From an uncultured Clostridia bacterium (GTDB taxonomy: Bacteria; Bacillota; Clostridia; Lachnospirales; CAG-274): 53,774 bases of DNA. The notes under the pieces were generated by a model. The model did not search any database, was not told the origin of the DNA, and saw only the letters and a list, made by a program, of their open reading frames with translations. The stretch is from contig CANQXR010000015.1 in assembly GCA_947627855.1 (NCBI GenBank), forward strand, positions 1-53,774. The letters are read 5' to 3'. Of this stretch, positions 31,421-40,162 are shown one piece after another; positions within the stretch are counted from its first letter, which is position 1, and the number at the start of each line of letters is the position of its first letter. A program made the position numbers and the translations under genes.

Positions 31421-34024
31421 TACCACGATTATGTTCTTTCCTTTAAGGAATTGTTCGCTGAGTATTTTGTGGAAAATTTCCTTTTCCCTGTCATCGGCAA
31501 ATTTTCCGCTGCCTGTGGCGTACATATCGCTTTTTGTCATAACGACTATGTTTTTGGAGCTCAGTCGGTTTACATAATCCGCAAAATATCTTAGCTGTGT
31601 GTTGTTTGACCTGAGTATGGTTCCGTCCTCAGTGGTCAGATTGACTATTGATATGTTTTCGTTTCCTGCCGTTGTATAGTTTGAATACCAGCTTGTCACA
31701 AGACCGTCAAGCCCGAGAGCGGCTCCGTTGACGCCCTTTGAAACTATATAAAGACTGCTTGTGTCGGCAGGGGCATTGGATATTCTTTTGCTGTCGCTTA
31801 TTGTTACCTTTTGGGTATAGCTGCCTATATCCGCCGAAAGGTCGTCAAAATAAAGCGTGCCTGAAGAGCCGCTTGCCCCTGTTGAAAGGGCTGCCGTATA
31901 TACCGACATAACCGATATGGGATATCTGACTTCTCCGGGAACTTTGCCGCTCAGATGCTGCCAGCCATCGAAATCGAGGGAATCAGTAAGGGTTATGTTA
32001 TAGCTTTTCTCATTTGCATCACGGATATTTATTTTGACGGGGTTTTTGCTGTTGTTTCCCTTTACGTTAAGACCCAGTTCGGTAGGCGTTCCGCTTATGG
32101 GTATTCTGTCGGTAAAGCTTGCATATGCCACTTGAACCGAGGATACATTGGGCAGGAAATTATAGCTCAGACGAAGGCTTGCCTTTCCGCTTGTGCCAAC
32201 GCCATAGCCAATTCCCGTTTCACCTGTAAAAGCTCCTTTTTCGGGGAATTTAAGAAACTGCAGCTTTAAAGCCCCTTCAAAGTTGTTTATTACCTGCGTT
32301 GTTTTTCCCACATAAACGCCGCATACACAGGACATATTATTGTATGTGCAGGTTATATATGCCTGACCCTTGCCTGTTGCGACAAAGTTGCCAAGTTCGT
32401 TTACATAGCCGATTTCGGGATTGTCGACAGAGAAGCTTACAAGACTGTGATCGACTCTTCTGCCGCCGAAGCCGTCCTTATTGTATTCGTTTACGACTAT
32501 TTCCGTTGCCATGCCGACATCGATCTGCTTTGTGGACGCCTCCGCATTTATCATGGATATGCCGGGGAGAACGATTATATCCGCTTCGCCTGCTACCTCG
32601 CCTCCATCGGAAAGCGGATAGTGGGCGATGATCTTGCCCATTCCCTCTGAGGTCGGCGTAAAGCTGCTGCCGGAAAAGCTGCCCTCCACTCCCTCAACAG
32701 TGTAGGATATGGCTTCGGGTTTGAGATAATAGGAGTTATACATATCGTCAAAACCGCTGCAGGAGAGGTTGTAGTCAAGACCGTTTACAAGAACATTGTT
32801 TTTGGCTGATGTTGAAACCTCAATTACGGCAAGCCCCGAAGATGTGCCAAGGGACTTTACGCCCACCGCATTGGGAACCTCTCTCATTGCGCCGTCCGAG
32901 GGGGTATTGACAGTCTTAAGCTCTGTTTCGCCCTGGGGCTTGATTACCATAGTTGTTGAGCCGCCGCCGTCAAGCTGTATTGCGTCGTAGGCTCCAAGCT
33001 CCTTCATAATGGCAGAGCATTCATAGCTTGTAGCGCCTATGCCCTTTTTTCTGCCGTCTACGCACATAATGATTATTTTGCCCTTGTCGCTGCTCACGCC
33101 TATACAGGTTCTGGGATTTCTTGATGAGGGGCTTATTATTTCGCCCTGAGCGATCGGCTGACCGTTTCTCAGTATTTCGCCGCCGCCGGAAATTCCGAAA
33201 TCTATGCTTGACATTTGCTTTGCGGGTCTGAAAACAAAGGTTCCGTTTTCAACGAAGCTTACCGCCTGACCTACTGAGTAATAGCTTATTTTCTGTTCCC
33301 TTACTGCGTTGCTCATAACTATTATGTAGCCGTTGTCGGGAATTGTCACTGTTTCGCCGGGAGAAGAAATTTTTGCTATTTTGCCCTTTTCAACAACTAT
33401 TTTCGTGAGATTTTTATAGCGCTTGTCTAAGTCGGCTGTTGTTGTCATTGCCGTTTTGTCAAAATAGACAGGCTGTGCAAAGTTTGTATATTTGTTTTTT
33501 CCGCCAAGCTCTATGATCGTCTGCGATGAATTATAGAAGCCTACGGAAGTTTTCAGATAATCAACGAAGGGTATTCCGTCGGAGTCTATAAAGAAACCGG
33601 CATAATTGTTTGCATCGGCGTTGTAGTAGTTTTTGCTTTCCTCAAGTTTTCCGTCAGAAAGAACCTGTCCCATAGATGACTGGGGATTGCCCGAACCGAA
33701 GTAATCGCCGTTTACGGCGGCCACGACATTATTTTCCTTTGAAATGGCAAGAGTGTTTTCTTTCAGTCCGAACTCACGGGTGGATTCTATTACGTCAAGT
33801 CCTACGTTTTCATCTTTTGCGTCAAGTGTAAGCACATATATATATTGCCAGCCGTTTTTTGTTACCCTTGTTATCTCATCATATGTAACGCCCCTTGTGA
33901 GGGTCTGTGAATCCTTTTCTTCATATAACAGATTTTCGTCCGCAAATGCGGCTGTTGTAAAGCAGCTCAGCGTTATGCAAAGCGCACCGAGAACGCCTGT
34001 GAGCATAGCCTTTAATGTTTTCAT
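31289..34024 (-). CDS. Secreted phosphodiester glycosidase (NAGPA) domain protein
   Basis: A 911-residue exported protein. Signal peptide about 1-28 ('GVLGALCITLSCFTTAAFA'). The NAGPA domain (about 95-395) shows 'AAVNGDYFG', 'NPRTCIGVSSDKGKIIIMCVDGR', split by short gaps from the family pattern, and 'LDGGGSTTM'. In relatives it removes GlcNAc or sugar-1-phosphate from phosphodiesters of wall polymers. After it come Ig-like/Big_2-type repeats (about 480-580), a carbohydrate-binding-like domain (about 590-740), and a C-terminal region resembling the end of calcineurin-like phosphoesterases ('SSKNIVVMTKSD'). No LPXTG or SLH anchor is seen. Its last about 37 codons are multiplied downstream. The ATG at 34024 is followed by a clear signal sequence. 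Confidence 0.82.
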   Translation of the reverse strand: MKTLKAMLTGVLGALCITLSCFTTAAFADENLLYEEKDSQTLTRGVTYDEITRVTKNGWQYIYVLTLDAKDENVGLDVIESTREFGLKENTLAISKENNVVAAVNGDYFGSGNPQSSMGQVLSDGKLEESKNYYNADANNYAGFFIDSDGIPFVDYLKTSVGFYNSSQTIIELGGKNKYTNFAQPVYFDKTAMTTTADLDKRYKNLTKIVVEKGKIAKISSPGETVTIPDNGYIIVMSNAVREQKISYYSVGQAVSFVENGTFVFRPAKQMSSIDFGISGGGEILRNGQPIAQGEIISPSSRNPRTCIGVSSDKGKIIIMCVDGRKKGIGATSYECSAIMKELGAYDAIQLDGGGSTTMVIKPQGETELKTVNTPSDGAMREVPNAVGVKSLGTSSGLAVIEVSTSAKNNVLVNGLDYNLSCSGFDDMYNSYYLKPEAISYTVEGVEGSFSGSSFTPTSEGMGKIIAHYPLSDGGEVAGEADIIVLPGISMINAEASTKQIDVGMATEIVVNEYNKDGFGGRRVDHSLVSFSVDNPEIGYVNELGNFVATGKGQAYITCTYNNMSCVCGVYVGKTTQVINNFEGALKLQFLKFPEKGAFTGETGIGYGVGTSGKASLRLSYNFLPNVSSVQVAYASFTDRIPISGTPTELGLNVKGNNSKNPVKINIRDANEKSYNITLTDSLDFDGWQHLSGKVPGEVRYPISVMSVYTAALSTGASGSSGTLYFDDLSADIGSYTQKVTISDSKRISNAPADTSSLYIVSKGVNGAALGLDGLVTSWYSNYTTAGNENISIVNLTTEDGTILRSNNTQLRYFADYVNRLSSKNIVVMTKSDMYATGSGKFADDREKEIFHKILSEQFLKGKNIIVVSYGGSLSSANIKDGIRYINIGGTSSTKPVLTIKYNSSDMYYGF

Positions 34025-34137
34025 TTATCTTTTCCCCCTTGTTTTTAAAAGATTGCTTTTTCATTATACATTATTTTTTTTATAAAAACACCCATTTAAT
34101 TAAAACTTAACAAAATTGTAACATTTATATTGCCCTA

Positions 34138-34300
34138 CCCTTTAATTCACCCTTCGGGCAAATCAAAGGGCAGGCCGTGGGGGAGGGCGAACAAAGCGGC
34201 GACTGCGTCGCCGCTTTGTTCGCCCTCCCCCACGGGTCGGCGCGCGGAATCGGGTGAGGGAACGGACAAAGTCCGTTCCCTCACCCGATTCCGCGCGCCG
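34138..34300 (+). repeat. Palindromic intergenic element E (three stems)
   Basis: An imperfect short stem (about 34138-34170) precedes long stem 1 pairing 34176-34203 with 34207-34234 (28 bp, perfect, TGC loop) and long stem 2 pairing 34238-34267 with 34271-34300 (30 bp, perfect, AAA loop). It is a close relative of element F, 340 bp away. The 34025-34661 gap holds no gene. Confidence 0.92.
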
Positions 34301-34474
34301 AGCAGCGTTATAGCACTCTTACAGAAAATGCTTTGGATTGACTGCTTTTAAATCAAGTGTATTCATTTCTTGTGTTTTGCGGAGCTTTAAATTTTCCACT
34401 GAACACAAGGCTTTGATAGAAAAGTGTTCGCTGCGGATTCACAGCGGAGTACGGATATTCCGGATTATTGCTGC

Positions 34475-34634
34475 TCTGCCTGTCGGCTCACCCTCCGGGC
34501 AAGCCAACAGGCAGACCCGTGGGGGCGAACAAAGCGGCGACTGCGTCGCCGCTTTGTTCGCCCCCACGGGTCGGTGTGCGGGAACGGGTGAGGGAACGGA
34601 CAGGGTCCGTTCCCTCACCCGTTCCCGCACACCG
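34475..34634 (+). repeat. Palindromic intergenic element F (three stems)
   Basis: The short stem pairs 34475-34489 with 34501-34515 (two mismatches). Long stem 1 pairs 34514-34541 with 34545-34572 (28 bp, perfect, includes GACCC on both arms). Long stem 2 pairs 34572-34601 with 34605-34634 (30 bp, perfect). The inner parts of both long stems equal those of element E; the outer parts differ in both arms together. It ends 28 nt from the proC stop codon. Confidence 0.92.
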
Positions 34635-34661
34635 AGCAGCCTTGTATGCATAACGTGGATT

Positions 34662-35450
34662 TTAAAGCTTTTTACATACTTCCACACAAGCGTCCATCGC
34701 TTTCATGACAGATGCTCTGAAGTTATTGTCCTCAAGAACCTTGACAGCGGCTATTGTTGTGCCTGCGGGAGAGCAAACCATATCCTTAAGCTCACCGGGG
34801 TGTCTGCCTGTTTCAAGGACCATTTTTGCACTGCCGAGAACTGCCTGTGCCGCAAATTCATATGCTGTGCTTCTTGCCATGCCTGCGCTGACTGCGCCGT
34901 CTGCCATGGCTTCTATGAGCATAAATACATAAGCAGGTGAACTGCCGCTTACAGCGACAACGGCATCCATTATACCTTCGGGAACTATTTCGGCTTTTCC
35001 GAAGCTTGAGAGAATTCTGAGGGCATATGACATGTCCTCCCCGGAAACGGCTTGGCTGCAGCATACGCCTGTCATGCCTTCTCCCACAAGAGCAGGCGTG
35101 TTTGGCATAGTTCTTACAAGCTTTACTTTTTTGCCGAATTTATCTTCAAGCCATGACAATGTTTTTCCCGGAGCTATGGTTATAACAAGCTTATCCTCTG
35201 TTATATAATCCTTTATTTCGGAAATAACGGCTTCGTAATGCTGCGGCTTTACGGAGAGAACAACGACCTGTGATTTTTCCGCTGTTTCTTTATTGTCAGG
35301 GGTTGTATTTATATTGTATTTTATATTTTCAAAGGAATGTTCGTTCGCATCAGATGCTATAATTTCTTCGGGAGCGAATATATTCTTTTCAATAAGTCCG
35401 CTTATTATTGCTCCCGCCATATTTCCGCAGCCTATAAAACCTATTTTCAT
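34662..35450 (-). CDS. proC: Pyrroline-5-carboxylate reductase
   Basis: A 262-residue enzyme making proline from pyrroline-5-carboxylate with NAD(P)H. The N-terminal Rossmann motif is 'IGFIGCGNMAGAIISGL' (about 2-18). Conserved 'VRTMPNTPALVGEGMTG' lies near the middle. The C-terminal signature 'LKDMVCSPAGTTIAAVKVLE' (split) ends the catalytic domain. It lies 12 nt after a glycosyltransferase stop on the same strand, so it is probably the last gene of that operon, an unusual partnership. Confidence 0.95.
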   Translation of the reverse strand: MKIGFIGCGNMAGAIISGLIEKNIFAPEEIIASDANEHSFENIKYNINTTPDNKETAEKSQVVVLSVKPQHYEAVISEIKDYITEDKLVITIAPGKTLSWLEDKFGKKVKLVRTMPNTPALVGEGMTGVCCSQAVSGEDMSYALRILSSFGKAEIVPEGIMDAVVAVSGSSPAYVFMLIEAMADGAVSAGMARSTAYEFAAQAVLGSAKMVLETGRHPGELKDMVCSPAGTTIAAVKVLEDNNFRASVMKAMDACVEVCKKL

Positions 35451-35462
35451 ATTTTCTCCTTT

Positions 35463-37109
35463 CTACGGCATTCTCAGAAATCTGTCCTCATAGTCGCAGG
35501 CATAGCCGTTTTCACTGTAAAAATCATAAAAGTCCTCGTCTATTGTGTCTGTGAGCGTACCCTGCGCATAGGGTGTTATAATGTTGTTGCCTCTTCCTAT
35601 AAGTCTGAGGCAGAGGTCACAGCCTCCGGAAATCACGCCGAGTCTTTCGTTGAAGCCGCCTACGGACATAAAATCTTTGTTTCTCACCATCATAAATCCG
35701 CCCATAAGGCAGCTTACGTTGTATGCCGTTTTAAGACCTCTGAGATATCCTACGCCTTTTTTGCTGCTTCCTCTGAGCCAAGGCGTAAGTATATCGTTTC
35801 TGTCAAGTCTGTATCCCATTGCCTCCACAATTCCGAAGCGGTTTATGAGCTGACCGCCGACACAGCCCACATCGGGGAAGGCGGCATAGGGGACAAGCTC
35901 TTCGAGAAAGCCTTCATGGGGCACGATTCTGTGGTCAAGAAACATTATGACATCTCCCGATGATGCTCTTGCGCCTATATTAGCCATTTCGGTGAAGCTG
36001 TATTCATCATAATATTCTATGTTAAGTACGCCGTCAAAGCTATTATAGCCCCCCAGTGTAATTATTTCAACCTCTTTTTGTCCAATGCTTTCAAAAACCT
36101 TATTCATATAGTATACAAACTGCTTTTCGCTGCCCTCAAAGCAGACAACAAGGGAGATTGTAACATCGGGGCAGGCATATCTGAGGCGGTAGGCTGATTC
36201 CGCGCCTGTAATGTCGGAAATCTCGGCTTTTACGCCCTTTCTTCCGAGGTGTTCCATTATGGCGGCTTTTGCGCTTTCAAGGCAGTAGCTTTTTGCATCT
36301 ATTCCCGATGAAACGGAACCGCCGTGTATTCTCCAACCGTAAAGCACGTAGGGAATATGGAGTATTTTTTCAGCCTTTTCTCCCAGCCTGAGAGCGAGGT
36401 CGTAGTCCTGACTTCCGTCAAACTCGCTTCTCAGTCCGCCTATCTTTATAAAAAGGCTTTTTCTGACCGCACACATATGTCCTATATAATTTATTCCTCG
36501 CAGGGTATATTCTCCGAAATCGGGTTTAAGGGTTACGCTTATGACATTTCCGGCATTTTCGGAAAAGCTGTATTCATCGGTATATATAAAATCCGCCCCT
36601 GTTTCGGAAACAGCTGCGGCAGTCCGATAAAGGGCATCGGGCATAAGAATATCGTCATGGTCAAGAAAAATTATGTAGTCGCCGCTGCTTGCTTCCGCAC
36701 CGTGGTTTGTGTTGCCCGATATGCCGAGGTTGGCTCCGAGCCTTCTGTATTTTACACGGCTGTCGGCGCAGACATATTCCATCGCAGTATTTTCTCCTGT
36801 TTTATAGCTTAAGCTGCTGCCGTCCACAAGAATAAGCTCCCAGTTTTCATAGCTTTGCGCCATAACGGAGCCGATGGTTTCCCGGAGATAGTTCTCATCG
36901 GAATTATACAGAGGAACAACAACGCTGAATTTTGCTCCTCTCAGGGGCTGATTTTCACGCTGATATCTGAGTTCCTCCTCTGTCACGGAATTTTCCCGCA
37001 TATATATTTCGGAAGCCTTACGGAAGCTGCGGGTTTCGCAGACTTTTGCAACAGTGCTTGGCAGACCGTTTTTTTTCAGATAATTCAATGTTTTTACTAT
37101 GTAATTCAT
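35463..37109 (-). CDS. Glycosyltransferase, two GT2-type domains
   Basis: This 548-residue cytosolic protein starts with about 55 residues of helical sequence ('ETRSFRKASEIYMRENSV'). A first GT-A fold follows (about 60-290), with 'FSVVVPLYNSDENYLRETIGSVMAQSY', split here, and the metal-binding 'FLDHDD' (DxD). A second GT2-like domain (about 320-540) has 'MFLDHRIVPHEGFLEELV' in place of a canonical DxD. Double GT2 proteins of this type build surface rhamnan or O-antigen-like glycans. It is 16 nt downstream of another GT2 gene. Confidence 0.85.
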   Translation of the reverse strand: MNYIVKTLNYLKKNGLPSTVAKVCETRSFRKASEIYMRENSVTEEELRYQRENQPLRGAKFSVVVPLYNSDENYLRETIGSVMAQSYENWELILVDGSSLSYKTGENTAMEYVCADSRVKYRRLGANLGISGNTNHGAEASSGDYIIFLDHDDILMPDALYRTAAAVSETGADFIYTDEYSFSENAGNVISVTLKPDFGEYTLRGINYIGHMCAVRKSLFIKIGGLRSEFDGSQDYDLALRLGEKAEKILHIPYVLYGWRIHGGSVSSGIDAKSYCLESAKAAIMEHLGRKGVKAEISDITGAESAYRLRYACPDVTISLVVCFEGSEKQFVYYMNKVFESIGQKEVEIITLGGYNSFDGVLNIEYYDEYSFTEMANIGARASSGDVIMFLDHRIVPHEGFLEELVPYAAFPDVGCVGGQLINRFGIVEAMGYRLDRNDILTPWLRGSSKKGVGYLRGLKTAYNVSCLMGGFMMVRNKDFMSVGGFNERLGVISGGCDLCLRLIGRGNNIITPYAQGTLTDTIDEDFYDFYSENGYACDYEDRFLRMP

Positions 37110-37124
37110 ATTATCACAGCCTTT

Positions 37125-37994
37125 TTATTTTTTGAGCATATGTCTGAGAAGTGTAAGTCTGCATTTGAGCCGTATGGCGATGTGAAGCAGAAACAGACCT
37201 GCTCTGCCGTATTTTCCGGCGTAATATTTATCGCAGACATAGGTTATGCCATTATAAAAATTTTTTATGCTTTCACTGCTTTTTGTATAGAGGGAACTTC
37301 TTCCCTTGAGGTGAACCATCGAGGCAGCTCCGAAATAAACCACTCTTTTTTTCAGGGCTTTTATTCTGAGGCACAGGTCGATGTCTTCGCCGTGCATAAA
37401 TATATTTTCGTCAAAACCGCCGCTTTCACGGAAAACCTCTTTCGGCATAAGCATAAAAGCGCCGGAAACACTGTCAACATCGGCGGTTTCATCTTCCCCT
37501 ATATATGTAAGTCTATAACCTCCCACGCTCCTGTTTTTTGGGAAAAGCCTGTCCAGCTTCAGAAAATAACAGAAAGCGTTAAAGGGAGTGGGGAAACCTC
37601 TTTTGCAGCCATGGTCGAAAGAGCCGTCTTCAAGAAGTGTTTTTATGCCAAGACAGCCTATATCGGTATGGGAATCCATATAATTTACGGCTTTATCAAG
37701 ACTTCCTTTACCCATGATCGTATCTGAGTTCAGAAACAATATATATCTGCCTGACGCTTTTTTTGCGCCGTAGTTTGAAGCTGTTCCGAAGCCGTTGTTG
37801 GGCAGGCCGGAATAAACTCTGACACGGGGATCATTGCTTGTGAATTCCTCTTTCTTTACAGAAGAATTGTCGGCGATTATGACTTCGCAGCTTATATTCT
37901 CTATGCTTTCAAAAACCGATTCCACTGTCTGGCGGCAAAGTGCTTTTGTATTGAAATTTACTATCACAACGGACAGATCTAAATTATCAGTCAT
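37125..37994 (-). CDS. Family 2 glycosyltransferase (rhamnosyltransferase-like)
   Basis: A 289-residue GT2 enzyme with 'LSVVIVNFNTKALCRQTVESVF' (split in family alignments) at the N-terminus, the 'LNSDTIMGKG' metal site, 'GAFMLMPKEVFRESGGFDENIFMHGEDIDLCLR' (catalytic ED pair; shown in parts) and a basic C-terminus. This pattern fits WbbL/rhamnosyltransferase-like enzymes. The start was set at the ATG at 37994, after an AGAGGT site; the longer frame to 38066 begins in the promoter region. First gene of a GT-GT-proC operon. Confidence 0.87.
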   Translation of the reverse strand: MTDNLDLSVVIVNFNTKALCRQTVESVFESIENISCEVIIADNSSVKKEEFTSNDPRVRVYSGLPNNGFGTASNYGAKKASGRYILFLNSDTIMGKGSLDKAVNYMDSHTDIGCLGIKTLLEDGSFDHGCKRGFPTPFNAFCYFLKLDRLFPKNRSVGGYRLTYIGEDETADVDSVSGAFMLMPKEVFRESGGFDENIFMHGEDIDLCLRIKALKKRVVYFGAASMVHLKGRSSLYTKSSESIKNFYNGITYVCDKYYAGKYGRAGLFLLHIAIRLKCRLTLLRHMLKK

Positions 37995-38136
37995 AAAAAT
38001 ACCTCTGTAATTACTGCCATAAACCTGTTCTTCCTTAATAATACAATCTTCATGGTTCTTTGTCAATTATATCGAGTAAGCAAATTTTCTCATTTTTCGG
38101 CAGCAAAATCGCATAAATCAAAATCATCGGTTTTTG

Positions 38137-38165
38137 TTGCTTAATTTTTATGTTTTTGATATAAT
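38137..38165 (+). promoter_or_regulatory. SigA-type promoter of recU
   Basis: TTGCTT (38137-38142), 17 bp and TATAAT (38160-38165), 72 bp before the start. Confidence 0.65.
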
Positions 38166-38236
38166 GGGATTGGCAAAGGATATGTCTGCATATACTGCCG
38201 TTTGTTGAAAAGTAAAATTATTAAGGAATGATATAA

Positions 38237-38764
38237 ATGGGCTATTGGAATTCACGGGGCTTAAGGGGTGCCGGGCTTGAAGAGATAATTAATTTTACAA
38301 ACGAAAAATTAATGGAAAGGGAGCTTGGGGTTATTCAGAAGATACCTACGCCAATAACTCCCGTAAAGATAGACAATTCTACAAGCACTATCACCCTTGC
38401 TTATTTTGAAAAGCAGTCCACAGTTGACTACATAGGAGCTGTTCAGGGAATACCTCTGTGTTTTGACGCCAAGGAAACTGCCGTTAAAAATCTGCCTATT
38501 CACAATATTCACGAACATCAGGTCGATTTTATGACAGCCTTTGAAAAGCAAGGCGGAGTAGCGTTTTTTCTGGTGTATTTCAGAGAAACCGATGAATATT
38601 TCTATTTGCCCCTCAGAGATTTTCTGCCATTCTGGACGGAATCAAAAAAGGGTGGGCGAAAGTCAATAGCATATGACAAATTCAGGCGTGACCTTATAAT
38701 AGAATATAAGAATGGCATACTTGATTATCTTGAAGCCATGAATACATATCTTGTTTCAAGGTGA
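38237..38764 (+). CDS. recU: Holliday junction resolvase RecU
   Basis: A 175-residue endonuclease of Bacillota that cleaves four-way junctions in recombination and chromosome segregation. 'GYWNSRGLRGAGLEEIIN' is the N-terminal region. The active-site residues lie in 'TVDYIGAVQGIPLCFDAKET' (D, then E/A-K) and 'LPIHNIHEHQ'. It lacks the usual pbp1 partner gene nearby. The ribosome site is AAGGAATGA. Confidence 0.92.
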   Translation: MGYWNSRGLRGAGLEEIINFTNEKLMERELGVIQKIPTPITPVKIDNSTSTITLAYFEKQSTVDYIGAVQGIPLCFDAKETAVKNLPIHNIHEHQVDFMTAFEKQGGVAFFLVYFRETDEYFYLPLRDFLPFWTESKKGGRKSIAYDKFRRDLIIEYKNGILDYLEAMNTYLVSR

Positions 38765-38779
38765 CGTCACAAATGAAAA

Positions 38780-38803
38780 ACCGCAGAACCTAATGTCTGC
38801 GGT
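38780..38803 (+). terminator. Hairpin after recU
   Basis: ACCGCAGA pairs with TCTGCGGT (8 bp, 8-nt loop). Only a weak T-rich tail follows. Confidence 0.5.
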
Positions 38804-38822
38804 CATGTGGGTTTGTGGGTTT

Positions 38823-38860
38823 TCGGAATCGCCGCTTAGCCCCGTAAGCGAACCATCCGA
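38823..38860 (+). other. Structured stretch, possible small RNA or leader
   Basis: TCGGA (38823-38827) pairs with TCCGA (38856-38860) and encloses a CGCTTA/TAAGCG hairpin, leaving two short internal loops. It lies 130 bp upstream of the LysR gene and matches no family I can name. It may be only a second terminator. Confidence 0.25.
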
Positions 38861-38993
38861 CATTAATAATATACTTTTATATACTTTTTAGGAGAAAGGG
38901 GCAATCAACTATAATCTGATATTACCACAGTTATTGCAATAAGTAAAATGAATATTAGGAATGTTAATCATTCAGAAATGTTATGGTGATTAT

Positions 38994-39875
38994 ATGAGCA
39001 ATATAAAATACAGGGCACTGTTGAGTGCCATAGAAGAAGGCAACCTTACGGCGGCTGCCGCAAGACTCAATTATACTCAGCCGGGAATAAGCCATATGAT
39101 AGCGGCGCTTGAAAAGGAGCTTGGTTTTTCTCTGCTTATAAGAACAAAAAACGGCGTTGTGCCAACAGCCGAGGCGCAGGAGCTTATTTTCCACATACGT
39201 CAGCTTATAAATTCCGAGGACAGAATTCTTGAGATATCCGACAAAATAAAGGGTGTTGAAAAGGGTATCGTAAGAATAGGAACCTTTTACAGTGTTTCCG
39301 TTTATTGGCTGCCAAAGATAATAGGCATATTTGAAAGCAAATATCCCAACATAAGTCTCAGACTTACCGAGGGGGACTCTTCGGAAATAATAAACGGCAT
39401 CAGGGAGGGAATTCTTGACCTTGGATTTATTTCCGACCCCGGAACTGAGGGTGTGGATTTCATACCTATTCAGACCGACCCTATTATGGCTGTTCTTCCG
39501 GCAAATCACCCTCTTGCCGACAGAGAGGTCGTGGACATACATGAGCTTACCAAATATCCTTTCATTTATCCCAGTGAAAATTCTTATGAGGATATATATA
39601 AATATATCGAAGGCGACGACAGCATAGATTTCGATATAAAATACAGAGTAAAGGGAGATGAGGCCATACTTGCAATGGTCGGAGAGGGGCTGGGAGTTTC
39701 CATTATGCCAAAGCTTCTTTTAGGTGACAAGGTACACGCGGGACACATTATAAAGCCCTTAAGCAAAAAATATCACAGAACATTGGGCATTGTTGTACGT
39801 TCCGGCAAATATGCTTCGCCGGCAGTTAAAAATTTTATAAAAACAGCCCTTGGAGGTCTTGAACGCTTTAAATAA
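38994..39875 (+). CDS. LysR-family transcriptional regulator
   Basis: A 293-residue regulator with an N-terminal winged HTH ('LLSAIEEGNLTAAAARLNYTQPGISHMIAALEKELG', read in parts) and a periplasmic-binding-like effector domain (about 90-290) with 'GDEAILAMVGEGLGVSIMP', the hinge-near pattern of the CysB/CbbR group. The ATG at 38994 aligns with the family N-terminus; the ribosome site is weak (GGTGAT). Its ligand and targets are unknown: no divergent metabolic gene is present and the next gene has its own promoter. Confidence 0.9.
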   Translation: MSNIKYRALLSAIEEGNLTAAAARLNYTQPGISHMIAALEKELGFSLLIRTKNGVVPTAEAQELIFHIRQLINSEDRILEISDKIKGVEKGIVRIGTFYSVSVYWLPKIIGIFESKYPNISLRLTEGDSSEIINGIREGILDLGFISDPGTEGVDFIPIQTDPIMAVLPANHPLADREVVDIHELTKYPFIYPSENSYEDIYKYIEGDDSIDFDIKYRVKGDEAILAMVGEGLGVSIMPKLLLGDKVHAGHIIKPLSKKYHRTLGIVVRSGKYASPAVKNFIKTALGGLERFK

Positions 39876-39884
39876 AAAGGTTGC

Positions 39885-40045
39885 GGCTACCTTCTTTTTG
39901 TCCGTCTGCAGACGGACAAAAAGAAGGCACCGCGGGGGAGGGGCAGGAGCGAAGGGCGAAGGGGCGGACGGAATAAGGCTCGCAGAGCCTTATTCCGTCC
40001 GCCCCTTCGCCCTTCGCTCCTGCCCCTGCGCCGCAAGTTGGTCGG
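39885..40045 (+). repeat. Palindromic intergenic element G
   Basis: The short stem pairs 39890-39906 with 39911-39927 (17 bp, perfect, TGCA loop) and starts 15 nt from the LysR stop. The linker CACCGCGGGGG leads to a 43-bp perfect long stem pairing 39939-39981 with 39985-40027 (loop GCA), the longest in the window. Tail GTTGGTCGG. Confidence 0.92.
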
Positions 40046-40083
40046 TATACCGTTTAATATATTGGCGATTGTCAATAAAGAGA

Positions 40084-40111
40084 TTGACTTTTCGGGCAAT
40101 TGGGGTATAAT
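40084..40111 (+). promoter_or_regulatory. Promoter of the polysaccharide operon
   Basis: TTGACT (40084-40089), a 16-bp spacer and TATAAT (40106-40111), 51 bp before the flippase start. No other clear promoter was found in the 9.4-kb operon. Confidence 0.7.
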
Positions 40112-40162
40112 TATAATAATGGTAAGGTATGTCTGCCTATAAGGCAGAGAGGAGTTGGATTT

